A stretch of DNA of 64,000 nt, from NCBI RefSeq assembly GCF_000382245.1, contig NZ_KB907868.1, forward strand, positions 118,775 through 182,774, written 5' to 3'. Below the pieces are notes generated by a model that saw nothing but the letters and a program-made list of their open reading frames with translations, was not told where the DNA came from and did no database searches. The position numbers and the translations under genes are program-made. Of this stretch, positions 44,248 to 55,330 are shown in pieces. The DNA is from Kushneria aurantia DSM 21353 (GTDB taxonomy: Bacteria; Pseudomonadota; Gammaproteobacteria; Pseudomonadales; Halomonadaceae). Within the stretch, counting starts at the first letter, position 1. The number at the start of each line of letters is the position of its first letter.

Positions 44248-44265
44248 GAAGCGTGCACCGCCGAG

Positions 44266-44703
44266 TTATTCGCACGCCCGGCCGCTCGCCACCAGCGATG
44301 CCAGCACCGGCAGAATCTGTAATTCGATCGCCGGCTGAATAACCCCTTCAGGGGCCGGCGCGGTCAGCGCTGCCCAGCCGCGCACCTGGCCGCTCTGACG
44401 GCGCAGGCGGATACCAGCCGGCAGGGCCGTGGTGTAAAGCTCCACCAGGGCGGTATGCCGGCCGCGCTCGTCGGGCAGGATAAAACGGCCCAGCCAGACG
44501 GGTCTGTCGAGGGTTTCGGGGGCCTCGATCAGTCCATCGAGCAGTTCTGCCAGCGCCCGTTCGAGGGCTTCATCGTCGGCATTGCGATCTACGCTCAGGT
44601 ACGGCAGCGTATGCAGGGGTTGGTCGTCGCGGCGCGACAGCAGCACCTCGTGGCGCTCGCTCAGAAGCGCCAGCGCCACTCGTCTTTCGGTGTTATCGGC
44701 CAT
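44266..44703 (-). CDS. uncharacterised protein coupled to a NUDIX hydrolase
   Basis: 145 residues with no family I can name. The first strand VALALLSERHEVLLSRRD looks like the opening of a NUDIX fold, but no NUDIX box follows, so it may be a degenerate duplicate of its neighbour. Its start lies inside the end of the NUDIX gene (11-base overlap), which indicates coupled translation. It is convergent with the LysR gene, 18 bases away. The frame extends further upstream inside the NUDIX gene, but only this portion looks like protein. Confidence 0.6.
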   Translation of the reverse strand: MADNTERRVALALLSERHEVLLSRRDDQPLHTLPYLSVDRNADDEALERALAELLDGLIEAPETLDRPVWLGRFILPDERGRHTALVELYTTALPAGIRLRRQSGQVRGWAALTAPAPEGVIQPAIELQILPVLASLVASGRACE

Positions 44704-45112
44704 GGTCGATACCGAAGCGCTGGCGCAGCGCCGGCAGCACCTCGTCGCGCAGCAGCGGCGCCAGCACGCTGTCGTCATCTTCCAGGGCGAACCAGCGCAG
44801 CTCGGCGATCTCGTTGGCTGCGGCGGGAACACCGTCCAGCGCTTCGATGACGAAGACGTCGGCATCCAGCGGGGTGTCGGGCTCATTGGCGGCCGTCGAG
44901 CGAAAACGTCCCAGCATGCTCAGCGCCTCTTCTTCCAGACTCACCCCCAGCTCCTCGCGGCACTCCCGCGACAGCGTCTCCATCGGCCGTTCGCCGGCCT
45001 CGGGCTTGCCGCCGGGCAGCATGAACAGCGCGCAGCCCTGCTTGCGTACCAGCAGCAGCCGGCGTTGACCGTCGAGCAGGCAACCGGCGACGACGTGAAG
45101 TGAATTCGGCAT
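44693..45112 (-). CDS. NUDIX hydrolase
   Basis: 139 residues. The NUDIX box is complete: GGKPEAGERPMETLSRE followed by CREELGV, that is Gx5Ex7REx2EExG. The N-terminal strand LLLVRKQGCALFMLPGG is typical. Such enzymes cleave a nucleoside diphosphate linked to another group; the substrate is not predictable, with a MutT-like clean-up role the most common guess. Confidence 0.92.
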   Translation of the reverse strand: MPNSLHVVAGCLLDGQRRLLLVRKQGCALFMLPGGKPEAGERPMETLSRECREELGVSLEEEALSMLGRFRSTAANEPDTPLDADVFVIEALDGVPAAANEIAELRWFALEDDDSVLAPLLRDEVLPALRQRFGIDHGR

Positions 45113-45187
45113 GGTCAGGACTCTCCGCAGGCAGGGCGATCTCTGTCGCTCAGGGTAGCTGGCCGTGCGCCGATCGGAAATCCCGGG

Positions 45188-46273
45188 TTATCCATTATCG
45201 CGCGCGAAACGGGCGACAAAGCGCGCCATGCTCGGGCCGATCAGGATCACCACGAACAGGCGCAGCACCTGAAGTGCGGCGACGATGGCAACATCGGCGT
45301 TGGTCTCCAGCGCGATGATGGTCATGGCGTCGAGCCCGCCCGGGCTGGTCGCCAGGTAGAGGGTGAGAAAGTCGCTCTGCATCAGTTTGACCAGCAACAG
45401 CGCCGAAAGGGCGCAGCAGGCGATCAGCAGCAGCGAAGCGAGCAGCATCCATTTGAAGGCGTGCATCACGTTGCGCACCGTCTCGCGATCGAAACGCAGT
45501 CCTACATAGATGCCGATGCAGGCGTAGGCGATCTCCAGTACCGGCAGCGGGACCTCCAGCTCGATCACGCCGGAGAGCTGCACCAGGCTGCCGAGAAACA
45601 TCGGTCCCAGCAGCGCACCGGCCGGCAGCAGGCGGTCACACAGGGTCACGCCGACCAGCAGCAGTGCGGCGGAAGCGGCGAGGCCGGCCGGATGGGCGGG
45701 CAGCCACTGCGGCCCGTTGTCGGCCTGTGCCGCCGAGGGCGAGACCCCCAGCCAGTGGCTCACCAGCGCTCCCGCCAACACCACGCTGATCACCCGCACG
45801 TACTGCATGGCGGCGACGATACGCGGATCGGCGTTGGCTTCCTCGGCCATCAGCACCATTGCCGAGGCCGCGCCCGGGGTGGTGCCCCAGGCGGCGGTGG
45901 TGCCGGGCAGTCCGCCGTAGCGCACCAGGCCGATACCCACCACCGTGCTCAGCGCCAGGGTGATGGCGGTGGCCAGCAGCATGGCGGGCCACTCGGCGAG
46001 AATGGTCGAGAGTACAGAAAGCGTCATCGACTGGGCGATCAGGAGGCCGATCACTCCCTGACCGCTTTTGAACAGCACCCGCGGCAATGCCAGTCGGCCG
46101 ACGAAGATGCCGAACAGTATCGATACCCCCATGGGGCCGATCAGGGCGCCGGCGGGCATGTTCAGAAACTGAAGGAGCAGGCTTGCAAGCGCGCAGCACA
46201 GCATCAGTGCCGACCAGCGCAGCGCGGAGGAGGGGACGGCGGGCAAGGTCAATCGCGCTCCAAATAGCGGCAT
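45188..46273 (-). CDS. AbrB family membrane transporter
   Basis: 361 residues with about ten membrane helices in two repeats. Family blocks are NMPAGALIGPMGVSILFG, FKSGQGVIGLLIAQSM, GTTPGAASAMVLMAEEANAD and PGGLDAMTIIALETNADVA, the last two being the repeated signature once labelled ammonia monooxygenase. Members have been linked to uptake of amino-acid-like compounds or to regulation, but no substrate is sure. It is divergent from glnE. Confidence 0.85.
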   Translation of the reverse strand: MPLFGARLTLPAVPSSALRWSALMLCCALASLLLQFLNMPAGALIGPMGVSILFGIFVGRLALPRVLFKSGQGVIGLLIAQSMTLSVLSTILAEWPAMLLATAITLALSTVVGIGLVRYGGLPGTTAAWGTTPGAASAMVLMAEEANADPRIVAAMQYVRVISVVLAGALVSHWLGVSPSAAQADNGPQWLPAHPAGLAASAALLLVGVTLCDRLLPAGALLGPMFLGSLVQLSGVIELEVPLPVLEIAYACIGIYVGLRFDRETVRNVMHAFKWMLLASLLLIACCALSALLLVKLMQSDFLTLYLATSPGGLDAMTIIALETNADVAIVAALQVLRLFVVILIGPSMARFVARFARDNG

Positions 46274-46429
46274 GTTAACAGGTTCGGGCCGACGTCATGT
46301 GCCGCCGGTGAATAACTTTGGTGGCACTTATTGGGGGATGCCGGACTTGCCGTTGCCTGCTGCATCTGTCATCACTGCACTCAGGGTGCCAACATCCTGA
46401 CATCGCCATCCATTAGCCGAGATTCCAGC

Positions 46430-49345
46430 ATGCCACTGCAAGCCGTACTCGCAGCCCTGTCCGATGAGCTGGCCACTCGAGTTCGCCATCACTTCGATGC
46501 CCTCGACGATGCCCTGCTGGCCAGACTGGACGACGAACGCCTGCGCGAGCTGGCCGTCACCCTGGCGGCCAGCGATTTCGTGGCGAAGTCGCTGAGCCTT
46601 GACGGCGCCATGCTCGATCGTCTGCTGGCGCATAACGAGCTGGATGCGGCGCCCTCGCGGGAGCAGCTGGAAAAGCAGCTTGCAGCGGCGCTGAAGGGGT
46701 GCGAGAGCGAGGAGCAGATGCAGCGGGCGCTGCGCCGCTTTCGTCGCGAGCGGATGGTGGCGATCATCTGGCGCGACCGCAACAATCATGGCGATGCCTG
46801 GGCGATCGCCGCTGCGGTATCGCGTCTGGCGGAGGTGTGCCTGGAGGCCGCGCTGTCCTTTCACGAGCGTGCTCTTGCCCAACGCTACGGCCATCCGGCG
46901 CCCGACAGCGAGGGGCGTTTCCAGCGGCTGGTGGTGCTGGGGATGGGCAAACTGGGCGCCGGTGAACTCAATCTCTCCTCGGATATCGATCTGATATTTG
47001 CCTGGCCCGAAAAGGGACAGACCGTCGGCGGCGAGCGCTCGCTCGACCATCAGGAGTACTTCACCCGCCTGGGGCAGAAACTGATCGCTGCGCTCGACGC
47101 CGTCACTGCCGACGGCTTCGTCTTTCGCGTCGACATGCGCCTGCGGCCGCTGGGCGACGGTGGGCCGCTGGTCAATAGCTTCGCCGCCACGCTCTCCTAC
47201 TATCAGAGCCAGGGACGCGAGTGGGAGCGCTACGCCATGCTCAAGGCGCGTCCGGTGGCCGGCGATATCGAGGCCGGCGAACGGCTGATCGACGAGCTCA
47301 GGCCCTTCGTTTATCGCAAGTACATCGATTTCGGCGCCATCGAATCGCTGCGCGAGATGAAGGCACTGATCAACCGTGAGGTGCGCCGCAGCGGTCGCGA
47401 GGAGGACATCAAGCTGGGTGCCGGCGGCATTCGCGAAGTGGAGTTCGTGGTGCAGGCCTTTCAGCTGATTCGCGGCGGTCGTGTGACCGAGCTGCAGACG
47501 CCTTCGCTGTATCTGGCGCTGCGGCACCTCGAAAAACTGGAACTGATCGAGCGCCACGACGCGCGAGCGCTGATGGCTGACTACGTTTTTCTGCGCGACC
47601 TGGAGCACGCCCTGCAGGGGCTCGATGACCGCCAGACCCAGTCATTGCCGCAGGAGGACGAGGCGCGCTCGCGTATCGCCTTCGCTATGGGCAAGGAGGG
47701 CTGGCCGGCGCTGCTGGAGCAGCTCGATGAGGTGCGCGCCCGGGTGCGGCAGCGCTTCAATGAGGTAGTGGCGGCGCCCGAGGAGGCGGATCACGAATTG
47801 ATCGAGGCCGGTGCCATGGAGGAGTGGCGCTCGCTGTGGCAGGAGAGTTTCGACGACGAGGCGGCGGTGGCGCTGCTGGCCGAGTCGGGCTTCCATGACC
47901 CCTCGCGCGCCCGTGAACGGCTCGGCCGGCTGCGCCACGGCCGCGCGGTGACCACCATGCAGCGCATTGGTTTCGAGCGCCTTGATGCGCTGATGCCGGC
48001 GCTGCTCTCCAGTGTGGCGGCCACCGACAGCCCGGATACGACCCTCGAGCGGACCCTGTCACTGGTCGAATCGGTACTGCGCCGTACTGCCTACCTGTCA
48101 CTGCTCAAGGAGAATCCCGACGCCCTGGCGCACTTTGTGCGGCTGTGCGCCGCCAGCGCCTGGATCAGCGAACAGCTGGCGCGCTATCCGGTACTGCTTG
48201 ACGAGCTGCTCGACCCGCGCAGTCTCTACACACCGACCTCCCGCAACGCGCTGGAGGACGAGCTGCGCCAGAGCCTGGCTCGGCTCGATCCGGCTGACGA
48301 GGAGGCGCAGCTGGAGTTGCTGCGACTGTTCCGCCATGCCCGGGTGCTCAACGTGGCCGCGGCCGACATTCTCGGTGCCCGTCAGCTGATGGTGGTCAGC
48401 GATCATCTCACCATGATTGCCGAGGTGGTGCTGGAGCAGGTGCTGCGGCTGGCATGGCGCGCCCTGGTCGATCGGCACGGGGTGCCAAAGCGTCGCGACG
48501 GCACGACCATCGATCGCCATGACCCCGATTTCCTGATCGTCGGCTACGGCAAGCTGGGTGGCATCGAGCTGGGCTACGGCTCCGATCTCGATCTTGTCTT
48601 TTTGCATGACGCCGACCCGCGCGGGCGCACTGACGGCGAACGGGAGCTGGATACGCCGGTGTTCTTCGCTCGGTTGGGGCAGCGCATCATCCACATGCTG
48701 AGTGCCACCACCCCGGCCGGCGCGCTCTACGAAGTCGATATGCGCCTGCGCCCCTCGGGCAATGCCGGGCTGCTGGTGTCGTCGCTGGAGGCGTTCGCCG
48801 ACTACCAGCGCCGTGACGCCTGGGTGTGGGAGCACCAGGCGCTGGTGCGTGCCCGCCCGGTGGCCGGCAGCGAGACGCTGGCAGCACGTTTCAACGCGCT
48901 ACGCCGCGAGATACTGGGGCGCGAGCGCGACGGCGGTGAACTGCGCCAGGCGGTGGTCGAGATGCGCGATAGAATGCGTCGCCACCTGGGCAGCAGCCGA
49001 CAGCAGCTCGATGCCGGTGAGTTTCATCTCAAACACGACCCGGGCGGCATGATCGATATCGAGTTCATGAACCAGTATGCGGTACTGGCGATGAGTCATC
49101 GCGCCCCGGCGCTGCTCGATTTCACCGACAACATGCGTCTGCTGGAGACGCTCGAAGCCGCCGGCCAGTTGCCGTTGGAAGGTGCCGAACAGCTGCGCGA
49201 GGCCTGGCTTGCCTACCGCGACGAAAGCCACCGCACGGCGCTGGCGCGCAGCGGCAGTCGCGTCAGTGCCGAACGCTTTGCGACACATCGCGAGCGGGTG
49301 CAGGCACTGTGGTCGCAGTGGATGGGAGAGCCCGACTCTACCTGA
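46430..49345 (+). CDS. glnE: bifunctional glutamine synthetase adenylyltransferase GlnE
   Basis: 971 residues, within the usual 945-990. There are two nucleotidyltransferase modules: the N-terminal de-adenylylation half with LGMGKLGAGELNLSSDIDLIF and the C-terminal adenylylation half with GYGKLGGIELGYGSDLDLVF, joined by a regulatory linker. Each half shows the paired aspartates of the active site. It attaches or removes AMP on glutamine synthetase in response to PII and glutamine. The ribosome site before the chosen ATG is weak, but the N-terminus LQAVLAALSDEL fits the family start. Confidence 0.97.
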   Translation: MPLQAVLAALSDELATRVRHHFDALDDALLARLDDERLRELAVTLAASDFVAKSLSLDGAMLDRLLAHNELDAAPSREQLEKQLAAALKGCESEEQMQRALRRFRRERMVAIIWRDRNNHGDAWAIAAAVSRLAEVCLEAALSFHERALAQRYGHPAPDSEGRFQRLVVLGMGKLGAGELNLSSDIDLIFAWPEKGQTVGGERSLDHQEYFTRLGQKLIAALDAVTADGFVFRVDMRLRPLGDGGPLVNSFAATLSYYQSQGREWERYAMLKARPVAGDIEAGERLIDELRPFVYRKYIDFGAIESLREMKALINREVRRSGREEDIKLGAGGIREVEFVVQAFQLIRGGRVTELQTPSLYLALRHLEKLELIERHDARALMADYVFLRDLEHALQGLDDRQTQSLPQEDEARSRIAFAMGKEGWPALLEQLDEVRARVRQRFNEVVAAPEEADHELIEAGAMEEWRSLWQESFDDEAAVALLAESGFHDPSRARERLGRLRHGRAVTTMQRIGFERLDALMPALLSSVAATDSPDTTLERTLSLVESVLRRTAYLSLLKENPDALAHFVRLCAASAWISEQLARYPVLLDELLDPRSLYTPTSRNALEDELRQSLARLDPADEEAQLELLRLFRHARVLNVAAADILGARQLMVVSDHLTMIAEVVLEQVLRLAWRALVDRHGVPKRRDGTTIDRHDPDFLIVGYGKLGGIELGYGSDLDLVFLHDADPRGRTDGERELDTPVFFARLGQRIIHMLSATTPAGALYEVDMRLRPSGNAGLLVSSLEAFADYQRRDAWVWEHQALVRARPVAGSETLAARFNALRREILGRERDGGELRQAVVEMRDRMRRHLGSSRQQLDAGEFHLKHDPGGMIDIEFMNQYAVLAMSHRAPALLDFTDNMRLLETLEAAGQLPLEGAEQLREAWLAYRDESHRTALARSGSRVSAERFATHRERVQALWSQWMGEPDST

Positions 49346-49367
49346 GCGCAGTCTTTTCAGCCCGGCT

Positions 49368-50321
49368 TCACTCCTCGCGACGCGGATCGCGACCGATGGG
49401 ATGGGGCTCGCCGCGCGCTCGCGCCAGCTCGATCTGCTTTTGACGTTCGCGGGCGCCGGCGCGGGTCTTTTCCGGCAGGTCGTGCCAGCAGTGCGGGCAA
49501 CTGATGCCCGCTTCGTAGTGCGGCGAGCGGCGGTCCTCGACGGAGATCGGCCGGCGGCAGGCGTGGCACTGCTCGAAATCGCCCTCGCTGAGGTCGTGAC
49601 GCACGGTTACCCGGTTGTCGAACACGAAGCAGTCGCCGTGCCACTTCGAGTGCTGTTCGGGCACCTGCTCGAGGTAGTTGAGAATGCCGCCGCGCAGGTG
49701 GTAGACCTCCTCGAAGCCCTGCTCGAGCATCCAGCTCGACGCCTTTTCGCAGCGAATGCCGCCGGTGCAGAACATGGCCACCTTTTTGTGCTGCGCGGGG
49801 TCGAAATGGGCACTGACGTAGTCGGGAAAGTCGCGAAAGGACTTCGTATGCGGGTCGACCGCGCCCTCGAAGCTGCCGATTTCGACTTCGTAGTCGTTGC
49901 GGGTGTCGATCAGCAGCACTTCCGGGTCGTCGATCAGCGCGTTCCACTGCGCCGGCTCAACATAGGTGCCCACCCGGCGGTTGGGGTCGACCCCGTCGAC
50001 ACCGAGGGTGACGATCTCGCGCTTGAGCTTGACTTTGGTGCGGTAGAAGGGCCGCTCATCGCACAGCGACTCCTTGCGGTCGATATCCTCGAGCCGTGCA
50101 TCGCGGCGTAGCCAGTCGAGCAGGGCATCGATTTCCTCGCGGCGGGCGGCCACGGTGCCATTGATACCCTCCTCGGCGAGCAGCAGCGTGCCCTTGATGT
50201 CGTGCGCCTGCATGAATTCGAGCAGCGGCTCGCGCAGGTCCTGGTAGTCAGGCAGGGAAACGAACTTGTACAGCGCGGCGACCACGTAGCGGTCGTCGGC
50301 GCAAACGGCTTTATCAGTCAT
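49368..50321 (-). CDS. trhO: tRNA uridine-34 hydroxylase TrhO
   Basis: 317 residues, a rhodanese-domain protein formerly called UPF0176/YceA. It hydroxylates wobble uridine 34 of certain tRNAs on the way to 5-methoxyuridine or cmo5U. The N-terminal domain contains [13 protein letters not shown]; the rhodanese domain has the active cysteine in [16 protein letters not shown]. The C-terminal end carries CHAC and CPHC pairs that probably bind zinc. GGAG lies five bases before the chosen ATG, and the longer open frame upstream crosses the shared promoter region with edd. Confidence 0.95.
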   Translation of the reverse strand: MTDKAVCADDRYVVAALYKFVSLPDYQDLREPLLEFMQAHDIKGTLLLAEEGINGTVAARREEIDALLDWLRRDARLEDIDRKESLCDERPFYRTKVKLKREIVTLGVDGVDPNRRVGTYVEPAQWNALIDDPEVLLIDTRNDYEVEIGSFEGAVDPHTKSFRDFPDYVSAHFDPAQHKKVAMFCTGGIRCEKASSWMLEQGFEEVYHLRGGILNYLEQVPEQHSKWHGDCFVFDNRVTVRHDLSEGDFEQCHACRRPISVEDRRSPHYEAGISCPHCWHDLPEKTRAGARERQKQIELARARGEPHPIGRDPRREE

Positions 50322-50394
50322 GTGAACTCCTGGTAATCGCCCTCGCAAAGGGCGGACCGGGTGCGTGAATGGGTCCAAGCGTGGCATTATAGGA

Positions 50395-50409
50395 TGTAGT
50401 AGAACTACA
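50395..50409. promoter_or_regulatory. HexR operator upstream of edd
   Basis: TGTAGT-AGA-ACTACA is a perfect 6-3-6 inverted repeat and fits the HexR consensus TGTARTWWWAYTACA at all but the central base. It lies just after a -10-like TATAGG (50388-50393) and 45 bases before the edd start, so HexR would block initiation until 2-keto-3-deoxy-6-phosphogluconate accumulates. hexR itself is not in the window. Confidence 0.8.
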
Positions 50410-50454
50410 TGATATGACATGACCGCACACCGCTGACCGTGCAGGGGACCTCCG

Positions 50455-52341
<1,887 letters not shown>

Positions 52342-52457
52342 GTGATGCGCGTGCCGATCCGGGCCAACAAGGCGCTATATTGTCCGATAGGTGATGGGCA
52401 TAGAATAATCTTGCGCTCGCTGGTGATATCAGCATCCTGCCTCGGGAGGTCATTAAT

Positions 52458-52490
52458 ATGAGTGACACTCAGCCATGGGGCTGGCCATGA
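52458..52490 (+). CDS. 10-residue leader peptide overlapping a LysR start
   Basis: A short frame encoding MSDTQPWGWP has an excellent ribosome site, GGGAGGT seven bases before its ATG. Its stop TGA overlaps the ATG of the following LysR gene (ATGA). The LysR start has no ribosome site of its own, so ribosomes ending on the leader probably start the regulator. Two Trp and two Pro codons near the stop could make coupling sensitive to translation speed. A -10-like TAGAAT lies at 52401-52406. Confidence 0.6.
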   Translation: MSDTQPWGWP

Positions 52491-53443
52491 TCGAAGGACA
52501 TCAGCGTTATCAACTGCCCTCATTGAATGGCCTGTTGGTGTTCGAAGCGGTGGTCCGACTTGGGGGCGTGCAGACGGCAGCCCGTGAGCTCAATCTCACC
52601 TCCCAGGCCGTCAGCCACCAGATTCGAACCCTTGAAAGCCGCATGGGTCATGAGCTGTTCGTGCGTCGTTCGCGTCTACTGGTGCCGACGGCGTCCGCCG
52701 TCCTGCTTGCCGAGCATGTGCGCCAGGGGTTCGACTGTATCGCCGAGGGCATGCGCCGTGTCGAGCGAGTGCAGGAGGCATGGCGGCTGCGATTGCACGT
52801 CAGCCCCTGGTTTGCCTCGCACTATCTGATTCCCAATCTGACCGGCTTTACCGCACGCTACCCACAGGTCGATCTGCAGATCTCGATCGGGGCCGAACTC
52901 AGCGGTTTCGAGGACAAGATCGATATGGCAATCCAGTGGGGCTATGAGGGCTGGGAAGGTTTCGAGAAGGTTGCATTGGTCGATGATTTCAAGGAACTGG
53001 TAGCCACTCCCGAGCTATTGGCGGTCAAGCCCGTCGAAAAAGCTGTGGATCTGCTCGAGCACTGCCTGATCAGCCCGCTGCTGACCGATGAACCATGGCA
53101 GGACGTGCTCGGTCTATGGGGGCTTGACGTCTCGGCTGCCCATTCGATGATGCGTTTTCATACCAATGAAGCGATGCTGGATGCTGCCCTGGCAGGACTC
53201 GGTATCGGGTTGATCTCCGAGCATGAGGCCGCTCGCGAGGTTCATGCCGGGCGTCTGATGGCGCCACTGGGTTTCGGCATTATGCGGCGGCTGCCGCATC
53301 ATCGTTTACCACGTTTTTTTCTGCTTTATCGTGAAGAAGCGCGCACGGGAGAATTGGTCGAGATTTTCCGCGGCTGGCTGATTGACCTGCTATCCCCATC
53401 CGAGCACTCTCCCCCTGATTCAGCTACCGGCGCGGCCGAGTGA
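52487..53443 (+). CDS. LysR family regulator (GcvA-like)
   Basis: 318 residues from the ATG that overlaps the leader stop; an in-frame ATG four codons earlier lies inside the leader. Winged helix: LPSLNGLLVFEAVVRLGGV, ARELNLTSQAVSHQIRTLE and RRSRLLVPTASAVLL; effector domain about 95-300. Its 3' end overlaps the convergent dctM end by 24 bases. By position it may control edd upstream or, more likely, the transporter island to its right; neither is shown by sequence. Confidence 0.9.
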   Translation: MIEGHQRYQLPSLNGLLVFEAVVRLGGVQTAARELNLTSQAVSHQIRTLESRMGHELFVRRSRLLVPTASAVLLAEHVRQGFDCIAEGMRRVERVQEAWRLRLHVSPWFASHYLIPNLTGFTARYPQVDLQISIGAELSGFEDKIDMAIQWGYEGWEGFEKVALVDDFKELVATPELLAVKPVEKAVDLLEHCLISPLLTDEPWQDVLGLWGLDVSAAHSMMRFHTNEAMLDAALAGLGIGLISEHEAAREVHAGRLMAPLGFGIMRRLPHHRLPRFFLLYREEARTGELVEIFRGWLIDLLSPSEHSPPDSATGAAE

Positions 53444-54730
53444 TGGCAGCCAGGTCACCAGCCCCGGTATCAGCGTGATGATAAAAGCTGCCAGACAGAG
53501 CAGCAGGAAAAAAGGAATCGTCGAGCACGTGACCTGCCAGATCGAGCGCCCTGTAATCGACTGCAGCACGAACAGATTGAAACCGACTGGTGGCGTGATC
53601 TGTGCCATCTCGATGATGATGACGGCGTAGATACCGAACCACAGCAGGTCAATACCGGCGCTCGACAGCATCGGCAGGATCATTGCGCTGCTAAGTACGA
53701 GGATGGAAACACCTTCCAGAAAACATCCCAGTACGATGAAAATCAGCGTCAATATCAGCAACAGCCAGCCGGGGGAGAGCTGCATCTGATCGACTATCCC
53801 GGCAAGGTATTGAGGAATGCCGATAAAGGCGACCGCACTGGAGAGTACCGAGGCGGTGACGATGATAAAGGCGATCATGCAGGAGATCCGCGTGGCCGAC
53901 ATCAGGCTGTCGCGAAAGCTCTGCCAGCTGAGCGTGCCAGTCGCCATGGCGATCAACAGCGCTCCCAGGATGCCGAAGGTCGCGGACTCCGTTGGCGTGG
54001 CAATACCGCTATAGATGGAGCCGATAACCGCGATGATCAATACAATCATCGGAATCAGGCGAGCGGAGCGTCGCAGCTTCTCGACCAGCGACAGCGACGG
54101 CTCCCTTGCGGGCATTCGATGGCGATTGAGCAGCGACCATATCGCCACATAGCCCATGAACAGTCCCATTAACAGCAAGCCCGGTAGTATACCGGCGACG
54201 AATAACCGCGCAATCGACTGCTGGGCGAGAATGCCATAGACGATCAGCACTACCGATGGCGGGATTATCAATCCCAGAGTGCCCGAGCCGGCCAGGGTGC
54301 CGATCATCAATCGCTCATCGTAGCCGCGAGCCTGCAGCTCCGGCAGACTCATGCGCCCGATGGTGGTAGCGGTAACCGCCGATGAGCCGGCGACGGCGGC
54401 CATGATGCCGCAGCCCAGCACATTGACATGTAGCAGTCGCCCCGGCAGCCAGCTGACCCAGGGGGCCAGGCCGTTGAACATGTCGCGCGAGAGTCGAGTA
54501 CGGAACAGGATCTCTCCCATCCAGATAAACAGCGGCAGCGCGGTCAGCGGCCACTGCCAGCTGGCTTCCCAGAGGGTGGAGGCGACCAGGCTGCTCACCG
54601 GCACCGGGGTAAACAGCGCCAGTGCCGTCGAGCCGATGCCTACCAGTGCGACTGCGACCCAGATACCCGCGCCGAGCAGGCCGATCAGAGCACCGAACAT
54701 CACAAGCAGTGCGACCAGTGTATGATCCAT
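53420..54730 (-). CDS. dctM: TRAP transporter large permease DctM
   Basis: 436 residues and about twelve membrane helices. Family blocks are LPLFIWMGEILFRTRLSRDM, GCGIMAAVAGSSAVTATTIG, GTLAGSGTLGLIIPPSVVLIVYG and ITPPVGFNLFVLQSITG. It is the sodium-coupled permease of a tripartite transporter that takes substrate from the binding protein DctP. GAGG precedes the chosen ATG. It is the last gene of the hyuA-hyuB-dctP-dctQ-dctM array and overlaps the convergent LysR end. Confidence 0.95.
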   Translation of the reverse strand: MDHTLVALLVMFGALIGLLGAGIWVAVALVGIGSTALALFTPVPVSSLVASTLWEASWQWPLTALPLFIWMGEILFRTRLSRDMFNGLAPWVSWLPGRLLHVNVLGCGIMAAVAGSSAVTATTIGRMSLPELQARGYDERLMIGTLAGSGTLGLIIPPSVVLIVYGILAQQSIARLFVAGILPGLLLMGLFMGYVAIWSLLNRHRMPAREPSLSLVEKLRRSARLIPMIVLIIAVIGSIYSGIATPTESATFGILGALLIAMATGTLSWQSFRDSLMSATRISCMIAFIIVTASVLSSAVAFIGIPQYLAGIVDQMQLSPGWLLLILTLIFIVLGCFLEGVSILVLSSAMILPMLSSAGIDLLWFGIYAVIIIEMAQITPPVGFNLFVLQSITGRSIWQVTCSTIPFFLLLCLAAFIITLIPGLVTWLPSLGRAGS

Positions 54731-54761
54731 GAGAGCCTCTTGTTTTGAGGTATGCCGGGGC

Positions 54762-55268
54762 CTATTCCAGCGACCCGCTATCGTTGTCGATGTAGTTGGC
54801 TCGTCCATAACGGATCAGCCGGTAGAGTTCATCCAGCAGAGCGACGGTCATAATCGCGAGACCGAGCGTTATGCCCAGTTGCGGGATCCACAGCGGCGCG
54901 GCGATAAGCCCCGGGCTCAGGTCACCATATTCGTAGCTCTGTTGGGTATAGAGGGCTGCGCACCAGCACAGCCAGCCGACCACACCGGCGCTGACAGCGC
55001 AGACGAAGCTTTCGAGCAGGCGGCGCCAGCTGCCGGAGAGCGCGTCGACGAGCAGACCCACTCGAACGTGGGCGCCATGACGCAGCGAATAGGCGAGTCC
55101 AAGAAAGGTCGAGGCGGACAGACAGAAGCCGGAAAACTCGGTAGCGTCGACGACGAGCCCAAGACTGCGGCCGACGATCTGAAACAGAATCGAGACGGCG
55201 ATCAGCGCCAGAAAGATGGCCGCCAGCACGCCACTGGCCAGATAGAGGCTATCCAGGGATTTGCGCAT
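54762..55268 (-). CDS. dctQ: TRAP transporter small permease DctQ
   Basis: 168 residues with four membrane helices (about 10-33, 47-65, 88-108 and 130-152) and the family turn GRSLGLVVDATEFSGFCLS with HGAHVRVGLLVDAL. It forms the small membrane subunit beside DctM. I chose the second of two nearby ATGs because AAGGA lies eight bases before it; the first is only two bases from the site. It lies 31 bases from dctM and 62 bases from dctP. Confidence 0.93.
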   Translation of the reverse strand: MRKSLDSLYLASGVLAAIFLALIAVSILFQIVGRSLGLVVDATEFSGFCLSASTFLGLAYSLRHGAHVRVGLLVDALSGSWRRLLESFVCAVSAGVVGWLCWCAALYTQQSYEYGDLSPGLIAAPLWIPQLGITLGLAIMTVALLDELYRLIRYGRANYIDNDSGSLE

Positions 55269-55330
55269 CAGCATTTTCCTTCATGTCACGCGAGCGCCGC
55301 TGCCATGGCGATACGACAGCGGCCGGGGGC

